Below, one piece after another: positions 7,054 through 14,042 of a stretch of 14,879 bases of DNA; the first letter of the stretch is position 1; each line of letters starts with the position of its first letter. This stretch comes from Gammaproteobacteria bacterium. GTDB lineage: Bacteria; Pseudomonadota; Gammaproteobacteria; Magnimaribacterales; Magnimaribacteraceae. Both the position numbers and the translations under genes were made by a program. The DNA is taken from assembly GCA_002730855.1 (NCBI GenBank), contig PCBA01000013.1, positions 1 to 14,879 of the forward strand, in the 5' to 3' direction. The notes under the pieces were generated by a model. That model was not told where the DNA came from, searched no databases, and worked only from the letters and a program-made list of their open reading frames with translations.

Positions 7054-8607
7054 TTATGATAATAAAAATACTGCTGCCAAGACTATAAGGATAGCAATTA
7101 ATAAATTATTTGCCCTATTCTCTTTAGATAATTTGTTCATTAACTCTTGATGTCTTTCTTCGTTTCCCTTTTGGTACATTTCAATATTGCTTATTTGCTG
7201 AACCGCTGTTTCTGCTACTTCAGGAAGTTTTCTTGCTTTTTCTATCCAGTTAAGAGAATTCTGTTTGGCCCATTCTGAAATCTTCCTTGGGTCATACCTT
7301 TCAGATATCCAGTTTTTTAAAAAGGGGTTAGCAATAGACCAGAAATCAAGCTTAGGATATAACTGCTTTCCAAGACCCTCTATATTTATCAGGGTTTTTT
7401 GTAAAAGCATTAAGGAGGGCTGCATGCTTAGATTAAATTTTCTAGCTGAATCAAAAATAAATAAGAGCATTTCACCAAAATTAATTTTTTCCAAAGGCTG
7501 ATCAAAGACTGGTTCACATGCTGCCCTTATAGTGTTCTCTAGCTCATTCTGTCTTGTGGATTCATCAACCCATTTTGCTTCAATTAATATATTGGCAACT
7601 TCACCAAAATTTCTAGCTATAACCGCCACTAGCATTCTCCCTATCTGAAACTGCTCTTCTTCGCTCAACGACCCCACTATGGCGTAATCGACTGCTACAT
7701 AAGAAGGGTTAGAAGGATCGTCGGCATTAATAAAGATATTGCCAGGATGCATATCCGCGTGAAAGAAATTATCTATAAATACTTGCTTAAGAAAAATTTC
7801 TACTCCTCTCTCTGCCAAAAGTTTCAAATTAACACCCTTATCCTTTAAAACTTCAACCTTATCTACCGGTATACCTTCAATCATGTCCATTACAAGAATA
7901 TTCTCAGTAGTTATATCCAGATAAGCTTCTGGTACATAAAGCAGTTTATTGTTTTCAAAGTTTCTTTTAGTCTGTTTGATATTAGAAGCCTCAACCTTCA
8001 TGTTTAATTCTGCAAGAATTACTGATTCATATTCCATGACAAGCTTTGAAAGTTGTAATCTTTTGGCGTCATGAGATCTTGCTTCAATAAATGCAGAAAT
8101 TCTTTTCATTAAAGATAAGTCGCGGTTAATAATTTTCTTTATTCCAGGCCTAACTACCTTAATTGCAACGTTTTTGTTTATATCTTTTAGAGTAGCTGAA
8201 TATACTTGAGCTATTGAAGCAGCAGCTATAGGGGTTTTATTAAAGTCATCAAATACTTCTTTTATTGGGTGTTCCAATTCTTTTTCAATTAAATCTATTG
8301 CTTGGTTTGTAGAGAAATTAGGGAGATTATCTTGTAGCGATTTAAGGTTCATAGCAACTTCTGAAGAAATAGCATCTGGTCTAGTTGAAAGAAGCTGCCC
8401 AAATTTAATAAAAATAGGACCGGCCTCTTCTAGAGCTTTTTTTAGCCTTTCTCCTGTGCTCTCATCAGCAGAATATATTTTCCAAGGAGAAATCTTGAAC
8501 AGAAGAGTTAGTAAGTACGGCTTTTTAATGCTCCTTAGTTCAATATCTAGCCTGGCTTTTAAGAGAATATGAATTATCTTTAATAGGCGTAATACATCTT
8601 TAAACAT
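7054..8607 (-). CDS. ubiB: Ubiquinone biosynthesis regulatory kinase-like protein UbiB
   Basis: Atypical protein-kinase-like ATPase of the ABC1/ADCK/UbiB family, needed for aerobic ubiquinone synthesis at the inner membrane; its exact chemistry is unsettled in the family. It has 517 residues. The family KxGQ motif reads KFGQ at 68-71, the alanine-rich loop AAAS is at 128-131 in place of a glycine-rich loop, the ATP-site lysine is Lys150 (VAIKV), and the catalytic-loop-like HADMHPGN spans 283-290. The metal-binding DFG-like motif reads DYA at 308-310; E. coli UbiB has DCG. A C-terminal hydrophobic segment (about 501-517) anchors it, preceded by a charged region. Its ATG lies within the last codons of ubiE (8-base overlap), so translation is coupled. 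No ubiJ lies between them. Confidence 0.96.
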   Translation of the reverse strand: MFKDVLRLLKIIHILLKARLDIELRSIKKPYLLTLLFKISPWKIYSADESTGERLKKALEEAGPIFIKFGQLLSTRPDAISSEVAMNLKSLQDNLPNFSTNQAIDLIEKELEHPIKEVFDDFNKTPIAAASIAQVYSATLKDINKNVAIKVVRPGIKKIINRDLSLMKRISAFIEARSHDAKRLQLSKLVMEYESVILAELNMKVEASNIKQTKRNFENNKLLYVPEAYLDITTENILVMDMIEGIPVDKVEVLKDKGVNLKLLAERGVEIFLKQVFIDNFFHADMHPGNIFINADDPSNPSYVAVDYAIVGSLSEEEQFQIGRMLVAVIARNFGEVANILIEAKWVDESTRQNELENTIRAACEPVFDQPLEKINFGEMLLFIFDSARKFNLSMQPSLMLLQKTLINIEGLGKQLYPKLDFWSIANPFLKNWISERYDPRKISEWAKQNSLNWIEKARKLPEVAETAVQQISNIEMYQKGNEERHQELMNKLSKENRANNLLIAILIVLAAVFLLS

Positions 8608-9364
8608 CTATCATTCCTTTTTTCCCAGAATGTATAGCTACAATGCCGTTGGTCAGGTTTTCAAACTTACAATTAGTAAAGCCGGCCTTTTCCATGATTT
8701 CCTTAAGCTCTTCCTGGGAAGGGTGCATCCTTATAGATTCTGCTAAATACCTGTAGCTTTCTTCTGATTGGGCAATCAATTCGCCTATCTTAGGTATAAC
8801 TTCAAAAGAGAAGAGGTCATATATCTCTCTAAAGGATTCGTTGGTAGGTTTAGAGAATTCTAGAATCACTAATTTACCTCCAGGTTTAAGGACAGAAAGC
8901 ATAGACTTAAGTGCGGCAAGTTTATCAGTTACGTTTCTTAGACCAAACGCTATCGTGACTAAATCAAAGGTATTTGCCTCAAATGGTAAGTATTGAGCGT
9001 CTATTTGGGCAAGCTGCACATTTTCAATTCCTTCATCGATGAGCCTATTCCTGCCCTCTTCTAACATAGACCAGTTTATATCAGATAAGATAATAGAACC
9101 TTTTTCAGAGATTTTGCTTCTCAGTAGTTTAACCATGTCCCCAGTTCCGCCTGCCAAGTCAAGCACTTTAAAGTCTTCTCTTATGCCTGAAGTCTCTATT
9201 GTTATCCTTTTCCAAAGCCTATGTATACCAAAAGACATTAGATCATTCATTAGGTCGTAATTTTCTGAAACTGTGTCAAAGACATTTCCCACCATATCAG
9301 CTTTATCCTCTTCGTTTACTTGTTTGAAACCAAAGCTGGTTTGTTTAGAATTATTTTTTGACAT
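8600..9364 (-). CDS. ubiE: Ubiquinone/menaquinone C-methyltransferase UbiE
   Basis: SAM-dependent methyltransferase that C-methylates 2-polyprenyl-6-methoxy-1,4-benzoquinol in ubiquinone synthesis (and demethylmenaquinol where menaquinone is made). The 254-residue length matches the family (251 in E. coli). The N-terminal signature YDLMNDLMSFGIHRLWKR (36-53) and the SAM-binding motif I LDLAGGTGD (68-76) are intact; the motif II acidic residue lies in the LSDIN segment, and FGLRNV is near 135-140. No Rieske, benzoquinone-only or fused domain is present. It starts 34 bases after the lipoprotein gene stop without an obvious ribosome binding site, and its end overlaps ubiB by 8 bases. Second gene of the seven-gene minus-strand run. 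Confidence 0.97.
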   Translation of the reverse strand: MSKNNSKQTSFGFKQVNEEDKADMVGNVFDTVSENYDLMNDLMSFGIHRLWKRITIETSGIREDFKVLDLAGGTGDMVKLLRSKISEKGSIILSDINWSMLEEGRNRLIDEGIENVQLAQIDAQYLPFEANTFDLVTIAFGLRNVTDKLAALKSMLSVLKPGGKLVILEFSKPTNESFREIYDLFSFEVIPKIGELIAQSEESYRYLAESIRMHPSQEELKEIMEKAGFTNCKFENLTNGIVAIHSGKKGMIDV

Positions 9365-9398
9365 GATAAAGGGCTGCTTATTTTACTCTATATAATTC

Positions 9399-10250
9399 TT
9401 AATCTCCGGACCTATTTGATAGAATTCTGTCTATTGAAGCAATATAAGTTTCAATTCTTCTCTTAAAGCTATTTATCTGTTTCTCTGAGGCATTCGACAT
9501 GGTGTTTGAGATAATCTCAATTCCTATTTGCTCGTTCATTTTTCGTATCGATTGGAATTCTTTACCCCCTAAACTTCCAAAGGCTTTTAGATGATCGGTA
9601 AGTTTATTATCAAAACCTTGGTCGCTTCTGCTGTTCAAGATAATAATCAATTCTTCTACCCACTTTTCTTGAAAGACAGACCATTCATATCTCGTATCAT
9701 TTATTTCTTTAATATTTTTTCTTATATAGTCTTTTTGGGTCTTATTTAATTTTATATTTAATCTTTTAAAGCCTGAAATGTAGTCGCTAAAAACTTCTTC
9801 AGAATAGATCCCTTCTTTTTTTCTAGATTTTTTTCTCTTAATTTGTAACTTTTCAAAGTGATTTCCTATTTCGATAACTTGAAGATCAGTAAGAGTTTCC
9901 GAAAATTCGACAAAATAAGTTTCCAAGTAATTATTGGTCTCTTCAATAAACTCCTGCCCTTTTACGTAAGTATTTATTATCAAAGTATCGGCATTATTGA
10001 CGTTAAGATCTTTCAAGTCGACTAGTACAGCCCTAATTTTAGGAAGCTCATTTCTGGTAAACCAATCTAGATAGTTTTCTGTAACATTTTCAATTTCGTT
10101 TATTTGCTCATCAGTGAAATTCGCGTAATTTTTAAAGTAGCTGGCTAAATAATCATCTGCCTTCTCATATACCCATGAGCCAGCTATAGAACACGAACCT
10201 AAAATTGACAGTAAAAAAAAGGAGAGATAAATATTAAATTTTTTTTTCAT
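9399..10250 (-). CDS. Putative lipoprotein of the DUF6279 type, function unknown
   Basis: I recognise the overall pattern of the DUF6279 family of proteobacterial lipoproteins, but no function is known. The 283-residue protein begins with a lysine-rich signal peptide (MKKK, hydrophobic 8-18) and a lipobox LGSC with Cys20 as the lipidated residue; Ser21 after it argues for outer-membrane sorting rather than inner-membrane retention. The mature part opens with VYEKADDYLASYF, then a Thr-Asp-Glu-Gln turn and a run ending in RNELP, all typical of the family, followed by a long, charged, predicted alpha-helical region rich in Lys and Glu. No catalytic motif is visible. It is first in the run ahead of ubiE and divergent from orn, so it may be cotranscribed with ubiE-ubiB-hisE-tat. 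Start codon has no strong ribosome binding site. Confidence 0.8.
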   Translation of the reverse strand: MKKKFNIYLSFFLLSILGSCSIAGSWVYEKADDYLASYFKNYANFTDEQINEIENVTENYLDWFTRNELPKIRAVLVDLKDLNVNNADTLIINTYVKGQEFIEETNNYLETYFVEFSETLTDLQVIEIGNHFEKLQIKRKKSRKKEGIYSEEVFSDYISGFKRLNIKLNKTQKDYIRKNIKEINDTRYEWSVFQEKWVEELIIILNSRSDQGFDNKLTDHLKAFGSLGGKEFQSIRKMNEQIGIEIISNTMSNASEKQINSFKRRIETYIASIDRILSNRSGD

Positions 10251-10296
10251 CTTTGTTAGGGGTTATTGTAGTTTGCAGTTAGAATTCTGACCTCAA
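10251..10296. promoter_or_regulatory. Divergent promoter region between the lipoprotein gene and orn
   Basis: Only 46 bases separate two divergent start codons, so both promoters must overlap here or lie partly in the genes. Leftward, TACAAT (complement of 10265-10270) is a fair -10. Rightward, TAGAAT (10280-10285) is a fair -10 and would start transcription about 5 bases before the orn ATG, making orn nearly leaderless; this agrees with the lack of a ribosome binding site. Neither has a good -35. The near-palindrome GTTAGAATTCTGAC (10278-10291) covers the rightward -10 and could be an operator. Confidence 0.4.
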
Positions 10297-10845
10297 ATGT
10301 CCGAAACAACAAAATATCCTACCTTAATATGGCTAGATCTTGAAATGACAGGTCTTGACCCTGACTCTGAGAGGATTATAGAAATAGCTACAGCCGTAAC
10401 TAACCACGATCTTTCTGAGATTATTGAAGGGCCAAATCTTGTTATCAAGCAACCAGAAGAGTTTATTAATAACATGGATGAATGGAATACCAAACAACAT
10501 AATAAATCTGGTCTTGTTGAGAGCTTGAAGGTTACTAATATAAACACTGAAGAGGCGCAAAAGCAGACCTTAGAATTCTTAACTGTTCATACCCAAAAAG
10601 GACAGTCTCCACTTTGCGGTAATACTATTTCTCACGACAGAAGGTTCTTAAGAAGATATATGCCAGAACTTGAAGCATTCTTCCATTATAGAAATGTTGA
10701 TGTTAGTTCAGTAAAAGAATTGCTAAAGAGATGGAGCCCAGAACTTTTAGAAGGTTATAAAAAGCAAGGGGGTCATCGAGCTATGGCAGACGTTTTAGAC
10801 TCTATACAAGAATTGAAGTATTACAAAGATAAATTCTTTATCTAA
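10297..10845 (+). CDS. orn: Oligoribonuclease
   Basis: 3'-5' exoribonuclease of the DEDDh family that degrades 2-5-nucleotide RNAs, including pGpG from cyclic-di-GMP breakdown, in the cytosol. At 182 residues it is the usual length (181 in E. coli). All catalytic residues are present: Asp14 and Glu16 in WLDLEMTGLDP, Asp114 in CGNTISHDRRFL, and His160 with Asp165 in the HxxxxD motif HRAMAD. The MPELEAFFHYR segment (122-132) is nearly identical to the E. coli enzyme. It is essential in many gammaproteobacteria. It appears monocistronic: the upstream gene is divergent, and its stop codon directly abuts the stop of the convergent DUF1820 gene with no spacer, so there is no room for a dedicated terminator. 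Confidence 0.98.
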   Translation: MSETTKYPTLIWLDLEMTGLDPDSERIIEIATAVTNHDLSEIIEGPNLVIKQPEEFINNMDEWNTKQHNKSGLVESLKVTNINTEEAQKQTLEFLTVHTQKGQSPLCGNTISHDRRFLRRYMPELEAFFHYRNVDVSSVKELLKRWSPELLEGYKKQGGHRAMADVLDSIQELKYYKDKFFI

Positions 10846-11181
10846 TTATTTCTTTTTGTTTGAGTCGCCACCTAATAGTGGGTTAATAATAGGCATAACC
10901 TTAGCTGAATCATTTGCAGTGATTTTTGAAATGCCTTTCTTATCAACTTCATCAATTCTTAGAATACAATTAATTGGGATATAACTTCTTTCGACCCCAT
11001 TAAACTCACTTTTTAATTTTTCTTCGCTGGTATCGACAACTATTTGAGAGTTTTGATCAAAGATATAATCCTCCACTTCTATAAAACCATACATATCACT
11101 TTGATAAATAGATTTGGCGTAAATTTCATAAATTTCGCCTAATTGCATAAATACTACTTTGTAGATTCCTTTTTTTGCCAT
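10846..11181 (-). CDS. DUF1820 family protein, function unknown
   Basis: Small cytosolic protein, 111 residues, of the DUF1820 family found widely in gammaproteobacteria and often next to miaB; no function is established. I chose ATG at 11181 because the resulting N-terminus MAKKGIYKVVFMQLGEIYEIYA matches the family's typical opening; an earlier in-frame ATG at 11223 would add 14 residues with no counterpart and would run into the miaB promoter region. No signal peptide or membrane segment. The middle (FIEVEDYIFD) and end (PLLGGDSNKKK) are soluble and charged. AGGGG (complement of 11193-11197) lies 11 bases upstream, a weakly placed ribosome binding site. Divergent from miaB by 64 bases and end-to-end with orn. 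Confidence 0.82.
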   Translation of the reverse strand: MAKKGIYKVVFMQLGEIYEIYAKSIYQSDMYGFIEVEDYIFDQNSQIVVDTSEEKLKSEFNGVERSYIPINCILRIDEVDKKGISKITANDSAKVMPIINPLLGGDSNKKK

Positions 11182-11245
11182 TAGAATTCTCGCCCCTTTT
11201 ATAAGAAATAACCTATAAGACACTAAAAGCTATAACATTATACAT
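11182..11245. promoter_or_regulatory. Divergent promoter region between DUF1820 gene and miaB
   Basis: This 64-base spacer must drive both genes. A perfect TATAAT occurs on the minus strand (complement of 11237-11242) and would give a leader of about 50 bases for the DUF1820 gene, although its nearest -35-like TTGATA is 20 bases away, too far. On the plus strand TATAAC at 11231-11236 would start transcription only a few bases before the miaB ATG. AGAATTCT occurs at 11183-11190, next to the DUF1820 start. No terminator seen. Confidence 0.4.
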
Positions 11246-12574
11246 ATGGGCAAAAAATTATTTATCAAGACGCAAGGCTGTCAGATGAACGAATATGATT
11301 CTAATCGTATGCAAGATTTGCTTAATCTTAGTCATGGCTTTGAAACAACAAGTGAAGAAGAAGAAGCCGATTTAATATTGCTGAACACTTGTTCAATTAG
11401 AGAAAAAGCTCAAGAGAAGGTGTTTCATCAATTAGGAAGATGGAAGAGGCTTAAAGAAAAGAATCCCAATCTTAAAATAGGTGTAGGTGGTTGTGTGGCT
11501 AGCCAAGAGGGAGCGTCAATAATTAAGAGAGCTCCTCAGGTTGATATGATTTTTGGTCCTCAAACTATCCATAGGGTTCCAACACTTTATGAAAACCTTG
11601 AAAATCAAAATCATCCAGCAATAGATACTTCATTTCCTAAAACTGAAAAATTTGATCATCTTCCCTCTCCAAGGGCTGAAGGTTGCTCAGCTTTTGTATC
11701 AATAATGGAGGGTTGCAATAAATATTGTTCATTTTGTGTTGTACCTCATACAAGGGGTAACGAAATAAGCAGACCCCTAGAAGAAGTTATTCAAGAAGTT
11801 GATAGCCTGGCTAAGAAAGGAGTGAAAGATGTGACTTTGCTAGGGCAAAATGTCAATTCTTACAGGGATTCAAAAATTAAAACCAAAGGTCTTGGCCTTT
11901 CTAACCTTATTAGGGAAGTTGCTACAGTTGCTGGTATAGAGAGGATAGCTTATACAACCTCCCATCCTTTTGAATTTGGTCAAGATCTAATAGATATTTA
12001 CAAAGAGATACCCAAATTAATTAGCCATGTTCATTTGCCAGTTCAGAGTGGATCTAATGACATATTAAAGTTAATGAGAAGAAGGCATACAAAAGAAGAG
12101 TATTTAGAGATAATTGAAAAATTAAAACTTGCAAGACCCGAGATGAGCCTTTCCTCTGATTTCATTGTAGGGTTTCCTGGAGAAACTGATAAAGATTTCC
12201 AAGACACCATGGATGTAGTAGAAAAAGTTGGGTATGACGAATCTTTTAGCTTTATCTATAGCCCCAGACCTAACACCACAGCAAAAGACTTACAGGATTC
12301 GGTTTCAGATCAGGTAAAAAAGGAAAGACTTGAGTATTTGCAACAAAAACTAGAAAGTTCTGCTCTATCTATCAGCAGAAGGATGGTTGGTAAAGTTAGA
12401 AAATGTTTGGTAACTGGTATTTCTAAGAAAGATCCAGGAGAATTTCAAGCTAGAGCTGATAATAATAAAATAGTTATATTTGCGTGTAACGATCAATCAA
12501 TAATAGGTAGCTTTATAAACTTGGAGATAGTGGAAGCCAGAAATAAAACACTAAAGGGAGTTCTGGCTACCTAA
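11246..12574 (+). CDS. miaB: tRNA-2-methylthio-N6-dimethylallyladenosine synthase
   Basis: Radical-SAM methylthiotransferase that adds the 2-methylthio group to i6A37 of tRNAs reading UNN codons. The 442-residue length is typical (474 in E. coli). The N-terminal UPF0004 domain has three cluster-binding cysteines, Cys12 (TQGCQMNEYDS), Cys49 (NTCS) and Cys83 (GGCVA); the radical-SAM domain has the CxxxCxxC motif at Cys157, Cys161 and Cys164 followed by VVPHTRG; the C-terminal RNA-binding TRAM domain is about 378-440. These features, including TQGCQMN and the spacing of the triad, identify MiaB rather than RimO or MtaB. It lacks a ribosome binding site. First gene of miaB-ybeZ-ybeY-corC; ybeZ begins 14 bases after its stop. 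Confidence 0.98.
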   Translation: MGKKLFIKTQGCQMNEYDSNRMQDLLNLSHGFETTSEEEEADLILLNTCSIREKAQEKVFHQLGRWKRLKEKNPNLKIGVGGCVASQEGASIIKRAPQVDMIFGPQTIHRVPTLYENLENQNHPAIDTSFPKTEKFDHLPSPRAEGCSAFVSIMEGCNKYCSFCVVPHTRGNEISRPLEEVIQEVDSLAKKGVKDVTLLGQNVNSYRDSKIKTKGLGLSNLIREVATVAGIERIAYTTSHPFEFGQDLIDIYKEIPKLISHVHLPVQSGSNDILKLMRRRHTKEEYLEIIEKLKLARPEMSLSSDFIVGFPGETDKDFQDTMDVVEKVGYDESFSFIYSPRPNTTAKDLQDSVSDQVKKERLEYLQQKLESSALSISRRMVGKVRKCLVTGISKKDPGEFQARADNNKIVIFACNDQSIIGSFINLEIVEARNKTLKGVLAT

Positions 12575-12588
12575 GGCAAGTATCTTAT

Positions 12589-13533
12589 ATGAAATTTCAA
12601 CTAGAAACCGAAGATCACAGTAAAATAAGTGATCTTTGTGGTCCCACTAATTCAATTCTTAAACAGATAGAAGAAGAATTAGATATAAAGATAAGCAATA
12701 GAGGAGCCAATTTTAAAATTAAAGGCGATCTCCATCATTCTAAGTTAGGAAAGAATATAATTTTAAAGATATATCAAGATCTAGAGGCTAATAAAAAAGT
12801 AGAACCTAGTGATGTACACTTATATTTAAGAAAAGGAATAAATAACCTCGACAAGATGGAAGACAAGAATACTAATAAACAACTTATAACCACTCCAAAG
12901 GTAGTTGTTTCACCTAATCCTGGAAATCAGGAAGACTATATAAAGATTATAAAAAACAATGTACTTACTTTTGGCATAGGACCGGCTGGAACTGGAAAAA
13001 CTTATTTAGCCGTGGCGGTGGCTGTTCAGCAATTTATCAGCGGAGAGGTCGAGAAAATCTTATTGGTTAGGCCGGCTGTGGAGGCAGGTGAGAAATTAGG
13101 ATTCTTGCCAGGCGATTTAAGTCAGAAAGTTGATCCTTATTTAAGGCCTTTATATGATGCACTCTTCGAAATGCTTGGGTTTAAAGAGACTTCACAATTA
13201 ATTGAAAGAAATATAATAGAGGTTGTTCCCTTAGCTTTTATGCGAGGAAGGACATTGAATAATTCATTTATAATTTTGGACGAAAGTCAAAATGCTACGG
13301 TAGAACAAATGAAAATGTTTCTTACTAGGTTTGGTTTTGGCTCAAAAGTGGTCGTGACGGGTGATATCACACAAATAGACCTGCCAAAGGATGTGCTTTC
13401 TGGCTTGGTGCACTCTTTAGAAGTTTTAAAGAATGTAAAGGATGTGGGTTTAGTCGAATTCTATGCCAAGGATGTCGTTAGACACGGGCTTGTTCAAAAG
13501 ATTGTAGAGGCCTACGATAATCATAATAAATAA
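12589..13533 (+). CDS. ybeZ: PhoH-like ATPase YbeZ
   Basis: P-loop NTPase of the PhoH family that partners the endoribonuclease YbeY in ribosomal RNA maturation and quality control; its ATPase or helicase role is not fully defined. At 314 residues it is somewhat shorter than E. coli YbeZ (346), mainly at the N-terminus. Residues 1-80 form a small KH-like N-terminal region, then a charged linker (85-100). The ATPase core has Walker A GPAGTGKT at 131-138, LVRPAVEAGEKLGFLPGD at 159-176 and Walker B ILDESQNAT at 229-237, with TGDITQ near 257-262 as sensor motif. The start is 14 bases after miaB, with AAGG overlapping the miaB stop codon as a weak ribosome binding site. Its stop is directly followed by the ybeY start. 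Confidence 0.96.
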   Translation: MKFQLETEDHSKISDLCGPTNSILKQIEEELDIKISNRGANFKIKGDLHHSKLGKNIILKIYQDLEANKKVEPSDVHLYLRKGINNLDKMEDKNTNKQLITTPKVVVSPNPGNQEDYIKIIKNNVLTFGIGPAGTGKTYLAVAVAVQQFISGEVEKILLVRPAVEAGEKLGFLPGDLSQKVDPYLRPLYDALFEMLGFKETSQLIERNIIEVVPLAFMRGRTLNNSFIILDESQNATVEQMKMFLTRFGFGSKVVVTGDITQIDLPKDVLSGLVHSLEVLKNVKDVGLVEFYAKDVVRHGLVQKIVEAYDNHNK

Positions 13534-14001
13534 GTGGACTTAAGTTCTCATAAAATTGATGTTCACGGAGAAAGCAAGGATGTTTTATGTTCAGAACAAG
13601 AGTTGTTGGCCTGGATGGATTGTATTTATCAAGAATATACATGTATTAAAGAAGAATCTAATGCCTGGTTCATAAGCATAGCTTTTATTTCAAAAGAAGA
13701 AATGCAGGATCTTAACAAAAGTTTTACAGGGGAAGACAGGCCAACGAATGTATTGTCCTTCCCAAATGATCTAAACATTAGAAATGAAATGGGTTTAGGT
13801 GACATAGCTATTTGCTCTGAATTAATTAAAGAAGAATCAGACTCTCAGAACAAACAAATAAAAGATCACCTTATTCATATTTTTATTCACGGGGTGCTCC
13901 ATCTATTGGGTTACAATCATGAAAAAGATTCCTCTGCAACAGAAATGGAGTCCCTAGAGGTTAAGATCTTAAAGAAAATAGGTGTTGCTGATCCTTATTA
14001 A
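13534..14001 (+). CDS. ybeY: Endoribonuclease YbeY
   Basis: Zinc-dependent single-strand endoribonuclease that acts in 16S rRNA 3'-end maturation and 70S ribosome quality control, together with YbeZ. The 155-residue length equals that of the E. coli protein. The metal-binding HxxxHxxxxxH motif is at His119, His123 and His129 in HGVLHLLGYNH, and the conserved arginine is Arg69 in DRPTNVLSFP. The family usually has Asp before the third histidine (GYDH); here it is Asn128. The C-terminal VADPY also matches E. coli. GTG at 13534 follows the ybeZ stop with no intervening base and no ribosome binding site, so translation most likely depends on termination-reinitiation from ybeZ. An alternative downstream start would remove conserved N-terminal strands. 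Confidence 0.95.
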   Translation: MDLSSHKIDVHGESKDVLCSEQELLAWMDCIYQEYTCIKEESNAWFISIAFISKEEMQDLNKSFTGEDRPTNVLSFPNDLNIRNEMGLGDIAICSELIKEESDSQNKQIKDHLIHIFIHGVLHLLGYNHEKDSSATEMESLEVKILKKIGVADPY

Positions 14002-14042
14002 AAGCATCTATGATGTGTGTGTGTTTATAAATTGAAGCGTTA
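14002..14042 (+). other. Short spacer with a TG dinucleotide tract before corC
   Basis: The 41 bases between ybeY and corC contain five TG repeats (14014-14023). A six-codon reading frame, ATG ATG ... TAA (14010-14030), lies just upstream of and in frame with corC, ended by its own stop. I see no terminator and only a poor GAAG as ribosome binding site. Whether any of this regulates corC is unknown; chance is the simplest explanation. Confidence 0.4.

Noticed and set aside
10333..10560. Minus-strand open frames within orn
   Set aside because: They are fully covered by orn, whose catalytic residues are all present; no independent support.
11182..11223. N-terminal extension of the DUF1820 protein from ATG 11223
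   Set aside because: The added 14 residues have no family counterpart, whereas ATG 11181 gives the typical MAKK start and leaves room for divergent promoters.
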